36,175 nucleotides of DNA. It comes from Paramacrobiotus richtersi. Its lineage: Eukaryota > Tardigrada > Eutardigrada > Parachela > Macrobiotidae. The notes beneath the pieces were generated by a model. That model did no database searches and was not told the DNA's origin. It saw only the letters and a list, made by a program, of their open reading frames with translations. The number at the start of each line of letters is the position of its first letter. Within the stretch, counting starts at the first letter, position 1. The position numbers and the translations under genes were made by a program. The stretch spans positions 1 to 36,175 of the forward strand of contig JAQGAU010000172.1 of assembly GCA_034698045.1 (NCBI GenBank). Direction: 5' to 3'. Positions 32,101-36,175 of the stretch are shown in pieces.

Positions 32101-32448
32101 TCAGTTGTCAAAGGAAGACTGATTTTGTCTACACTGTCCGATTGGGTTACTCTCGTAGATATGGCAGAGTACCCCACGTACTGGTTCGTTGGATCCTCAG
32201 GACAACCTATCGGCACAGCCATCACCTCCAAGTACAGCAAAGTGAATGCTTTACTGGGTCTGAGTAGCGGCAAGATCCTCATATGCGGTCTGAGCACTGC
32301 CGGTAGCCCGGTATGCGGCACCATCGATGTCACTGGACAAGTGGTAGAGTTGACCATTGCACGAACTAAAGCGATTGCCTTACAGCTTACATTGTATTTG
32401 CAGGTGTCCACCCCTGTACCTATTGGCAGCTCCTTTACACAGTGCTAG
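29177..32448 (+). CDS. Cathepsin B-like cysteine peptidase with a novel C-terminal module
   Basis: Ten exons: 29177-29238, 29299-29563, 29652-29776, 30674-30870, 30989-31144, 31308-31616, 31690-31844, 31919-32039, 32105-32343, 32404-32448; all phases agree; 557 residues. C1A peptidases cleave proteins in lysosomes, gut or outside the cell. A signal peptide (1-19) is followed by a Lys/Arg-rich segment (about 47-80) instead of the usual cathepsin B propeptide. The catalytic domain starts near [13 protein letters not shown] (81). Active-site residues: the Gln of DQGQC, Cys108 in CGTCW, His284 in GHAVRVIGW and Asn305 in IANSWG, so activity is likely. GCEPYP is present, but the His-His occluding loop is absent, so dipeptide-removing activity is not expected. 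Residues 336-557 form an unassigned module with several Cys, ending SSFTQC. Intron 3 carries a 627-base foldback element. Confidence 0.88.
29831..30457. mobile_element. Foldback element in intron 3 of the cathepsin gene, TTAA at both ends
   Basis: The left arm (about 29831-30140) is matched in reverse by the right arm (about 30150-30457). Matching landmarks: GCTAGCAGAC/GTCTGCTAGC, CAGTGAGCCCA/TGGGCTCACTG, GGCATTCAGCTGCACA/TGTGCAGCTGAATGCC, CTAATTCTGAATGAGAAA/TTTCTCATTCAGAATTAG. It begins TTAAGGCCAC and ends GTGGTTTTAA. It has no transposase. A long chance ORF starts in the right arm and runs on into exon 4, so gene finders may extend exon 4 wrongly. The element is absent from the same intron in the copies at 25120 and 34354. 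Confidence 0.75.
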
Positions 32449-33498
32449 ACACTACCTTTAAACCATACAGCAAACGATTGTTCGTTAAAAAATATCCCGC
32501 ACAACATAAAGAAGTTTAAACAACTATCGTAAAATCTAAGTAAAAGATGGTTTTGTCATCCTGTTGTTATGTTGTCTAAAAAATTTTGCACTGACATATC
32601 TGCGGGTTGATCGAAACTAAAGGTTTTCTGTTTTGAACCGACTGTACGGTGCTTCGTACACCCGCGTCGGACTGATTTGCCGGTTCGCAAAATACTGGGT
32701 GCATATCAGATTTTCTTGTTCATTGTAATTGTTGACCATTGACTGACGAGTTTGGGAAGTTAAGGTAAAAAGGCAGTGTGAAGCGAGCTCGGTGTTGTAG
32801 ATAGAATGCTGGACTATAGCGTTGAGGGCACCGTGTACGAGACGACTACATTTGAACGGCAATATGAGAAACTACAGTGATGCTATAATGCTGTTTCATT
32901 TGTTTGTAAGCCTTGAATTACACAGCTGGGTAGTAAACCAACAAAGCAGAGGAAACGGGAAAACTTACTCAGATGCTATTTTCTTCCTAAAGCGCCGGAT
33001 GGTGCGCATTAGAGGGCTGATTTTTTCTGCGCACGTATATGTCGACAAGGATCGATGATTTCTAAATATAAGCAATTATACGCGTTGATTAAGACATCCA
33101 TTTCAGGGCATAATCCGCATCGCCCATAAACTCAGCATCATGATGTTCTCCAGAAGAAGCAATTATCTTTTTCCGCCAGCTTATCGGATATTCTCTCTGA
33201 TATTATGAAAAGTCATTGTGAAGGAGTTACGACGCGTGCCCGGTGTTTTAATAGAATGCTGCACACATTAATCTTCAGCGCACATACTGTATATCCCACC
33301 AAGGGTGATTCCCGAGACACATGTAACAATTAGGGTTAACCATGCAGGCAGCCATTTCTCCGTGAATAATCCGCATCAGCATAAATTGCCCATAAAGTTA
33401 GCATCAGGATGTTCTCCACAAGAAGCAAGCCGTAGCAAAAACATGCAGAACGATCATATTATTGTTTGTAAGCAGATATTGTTCGTGAGTGTATACGA
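32449..33498. other. Spacer after the intact cathepsin gene, with a local direct repeat
   Basis: No gene supported. About 50 bases at 33110-33161 (TAATCCGCATC, GCCCATAAA, GATGTTCTCCA, AGAAGCAA) recur in the same order at 33367-33428 with a 12-base insertion. Confidence 0.45.
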
Positions 33499-33625
33499 AT
33501 TTTTTTGTAGTTTTAATGCGGTCGCAGGCACTAGTGTTTCGACATCATGTTCGCATGTCATAAGTGTTCAGCTAATTTATAAATGCATGTTTTGACTTGC
33601 TAGCCGAGTGTGTTTGCGAATCCAC
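33499..33625 (+). repeat. Copy of sequence from the CD20/MS4A-like gene intron
   Basis: TTTTTTGTAGTTTTAATGCG, GTCGCAGGC, TTCGACATCA and TAGCCGAGTGTGTTTG parallel 19509-19635 inside the intron of the gene at 19370. No exon sequence accompanies it, so this is either a shared dispersed repeat or a relic of a duplicated gene. Confidence 0.55.
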
Positions 33626-34353
33626 GTTTTAGTTAGCATGTACAGATAACTGCAGTATATGTTGTAGGTTGTATTGTATTGTTCCGATATCAGACAAACC
33701 CGAACGGGATGAGCGAAGTCCGATAGCCCCCGAACTCCATGAACTGCAGCAGATCAGTAGTTGTGACAGTTAACAGTTGGCAAAGGAAAGAAAACATGCT
33801 TTCCTCATATATTTCGGCTTTAAGTTAGCAAATTATGCTAGCGACAACATACGAAGTCAGCGATGCGTATTCCAATGATTTTCAAAACCACGAAAGCGAT
33901 GCCAGCTGTTCAAACCAAAAGGCTTAGAGATAGTCTGTTTATGACCGTTTTTACGATGCGTCTTTCACGAGTTCACATTCCTATGCACCACGTTTTCGGT
34001 TAACCGCACCATAAACTTCGAAATTTATCGTTGTTTATAATTCCAAGGTCACCATGCCATTAAAATTTGAATGTCCCTCCAGCTCATAACTGCGGGAATT
34101 CAAATTCAGTAGCCCAGTAAAAGTTCAGCTGCATTTATACTGCTCTAAAATGTTGAAAAACGTCGTACTGCTATCGAGTAGTGCGATAGCGGCACACGAA
34201 AAATGGAAAGAATCGTCGCCAAAATCATAATTTTCCGCGAATGCGGACAGGTTTAACGATCCATAAACCTGCCGGCCGTCTTGCAGACCAATACTTGAGA
34301 CATTCCTGTGTCCGAGACGGATTCAGATATCCTAGAGATTCCTTACTTCCGCA
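33626..34353 (+). promoter_or_regulatory. Upstream region of cathepsin copy 3
   Basis: From about 33830 it parallels the upstream region of the intact copy (28590-29176), including CCTGCCGGCCGTCTTGCAGA and GGATTCAGATA shortly before the ATG. The TATA-like box of the other copy is not kept here. No separate gene seen. Confidence 0.45.
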
Positions 34354-35980
34354 ATGGTTCGCCTGCTGTTCTTAGTCGTCCTGATGGCGGTCGTGCTGCT
34401 CTTCACCATCAGTCAAAGGTAAGGCGATCATGGCAGTGACCTTTTCGTATGCGGTCCTTTAAAATGTTTGCTGCTGACATTTTTCACCATTTTTGTTTTG
34501 TTTATCCAGCGATGGGACAAAATCTCATGACCCAGACGTGGATGGCGTTAGCGATAACAAAGAAAAACACCATTCTGAAAAGCCGCGGAAGAAAGGCGGC
34601 TCCATCCCGTTAAGCAAAGAAGAGAGGAAGAAGCATCCCAAATTCCGACGCCCATCCCGCAGTAAGATGCGCACCGTTACTGTCCCTCCAAAGTGTTTTG
34701 ATGCCAGAGAGCAGTGGCCGAATTGTCAAAGTATCAAGAAAATCCGGGATCAGGGCCAGTGCAACACTTGTTGGGTATGTCTATAATTAATTCATTACGG
34801 CTTGGAATTCAATTATCTTACGTATGTTGATTGAAGCATATAACGGTATTGATATTTGTTTAGGCTGTGTCAGCTGCCAGCGTTATTTCCGACCGAATCT
34901 GTATTGCATCCGGTCAGGTTAACCAGACCTACGTATCCGCACTACATTTAGCTTCGTGCTTTAACCCAACAAGAACCGCTCAGGACAAGTACGTACCGAT
35001 AAGATTCTGCCGCGAGTATGATACAGGAGACGAAAAACGCACCCGCTAAGAAGCAACTAGTGGGGCCAAACTCAGTCCCCAATCATCAGATGAGGTCTTC
35101 ACTTTGATACGCATAATGACTCGAAAGTCTGAATCGTCATAAATCTGTAAGTCTGGTTAAAATTAATCATAGATCTGAAAATTCACCTTACTGTGGGTTG
35201 TACATCGATAATTCATTCTAATCCTTTTCTGGTAATTTCGGTTTGACTTTCGTAACAATCAGATAAGTTATTCTGTCAGGCGAAAGTTGCGGTAAATGTG
35301 CCAGGAAAAAGAGACAGTATTACTCGATCACGATTGTCAGCAGCTCCGTTCTGCATTTTTGAACTCCTGCGTAGTGTAAACCCCGTGCATGCATCGTACC
35401 TGGTATTAGGAATAAAACTGTAAAGGTCAACAGTGACTCAGATTATTACAGTTTTATAATAACCTCAGGTTGTCACTTTTTCAATTGGTTGTGTCACTTA
35501 AGGTGTGCGTCACAACCTCAGCGACTATTCTAGTTGCGACAAAGGAGGAAACGAAGCAAACGCTTACCAAAATGCGGCCATGCTGGGTTATATCACCGGC
35601 GGTGACTTTTCAAATGTAATTGGCTGTGCGCCTTATCCGTTCCTTCCGGAATCTACACCACTTAACTGTCCAGCTTCTTGCACGAATCTCAACTATGTAC
35701 CGAAGAATCCATCGGCTGATATTCGTTTCGGTACGCTTACGGCTTACCTAATGAGCACGCAAACTCCGCACATGATTTCTGTAGACAAACTTTAGAAAAT
35801 CTTCATTTTTTCAAAATATCGTAGATGATGCGTACTGGACACACTACAAAGATGACCAAAGCGATCCGACAGACCTTGCAACAATCGTGGCCGACATGCA
35901 AACCGAAATCATGACCAATGGCCCGATAACCGCCGCTATCAATCTGTGGACCGATTTCCAGGATTGGACGGCAGCACAAG
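34354..35980 (+). CDS. Cathepsin B-like cysteine peptidase, copy 3; 3' end outside the window
   Basis: Exons seen: 34354-34418, 34510-34774, 34864-34988, 35534-35730, 35825-35980; exons 2 to 5 have the same lengths and phases as in the intact copy. Signal peptide [20 protein letters not shown], a Lys-rich segment ([20 protein letters not shown]), then [13 protein letters not shown] and DQGQCNTCW. The catalytic Cys and preceding Gln are kept, but the usual Gly before the SCW/TCW triplet is Asn. Exon 4 gives [17 protein letters not shown] with no His-His occluding loop; exon 5 gives [13 protein letters not shown]. The His and Asn exons and the C-terminal module must lie beyond 36175. It may be functional; no lesion is seen in the part present. 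Confidence 0.82.
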
Positions 35981-36175
35981 GTAAAGTATTGAAGTTTGAA
36001 CCAAAGACGGTACCCCGGAAAACATTTCTCTTCTACTGTTCTCCTCGTAGCCAGATCATTTCAACCTTGGTACCCTGCTTTCTCTCTCAAGACATACAAG
36101 CAGCTTATAGTATTGGCGATGACAAGTATTTTTGCTATATATGACTCGCGATGACAAGTTTCGGAAAAAATGAAT

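Noticed and set aside
1-36175. CRISPR array, tRNA or rRNA genes, bacterial operons
   Set aside because: No regular spacer repeats, cloverleaf with tRNA promoter boxes, or rRNA-like sequence was seen; gene structure is eukaryotic throughout.

Overview
The window looks like invertebrate animal nuclear DNA. Genes are split by short introns (about 45 to 900 bases) with GT..AG borders, exon phases match across paralogues, and the families are metazoan: an ACE-type M2 peptidase, a CNRIP1 homologue, CD20/MS4A-like four-pass proteins, an XK-related protein and cathepsin B-like peptidases. The tandem family expansions and short introns would fit a tardigrade or a similar compact invertebrate genome, but I cannot fix the phylum from the sequence. 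All exon models were built by hand from reading frames, splice borders and phase.

Layout. (1) 1-4383, minus strand: ACE-like gene, eight internal exons plus the start of a ninth cut by the left edge. Its zinc motif reads SEMGH instead of HExxH, so it is probably a pseudoenzyme. One of its introns carries a 140-base hAT-type element with a perfect 8-base target duplication. (2) 4384-6698: intergenic, with an 11-base G-rich tandem repeat and a 643-base foldback element ending in TTAA. (3) 6699-7394, plus strand: an intact three-exon CNRIP1 homologue. (4) 7600-16000: a mosaic of old segmental duplications. It holds broken copies of the CNRIP1 last exon, a CD20/MS4A-like pseudogene and three intact copies, plus one relic, of a small secreted Pro/Ser/Thr-rich protein that I do not recognise. 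(5) 17142-20435, plus strand: two intact CD20/MS4A-like genes. (6) 21734-23843, plus strand: an XK-related gene with a predicted GC..AG intron. (7) 24800-36175, plus strand: a cathepsin B-like array with a decayed copy, an intact ten-exon copy and a third copy cut by the right edge. The intact copy has no ordinary cathepsin B propeptide, no His-His occluding loop and a Cys-containing C-terminal module of about 220 residues that I cannot place.

The genes do not form one pathway. The common theme is local duplication, with birth and decay of secreted and membrane protein genes, and foldback or hAT-type elements in introns and spacers. The best candidates for undescribed biology are the small secreted protein family (9895-15467) and the cathepsin C-terminal module (31500-32448).
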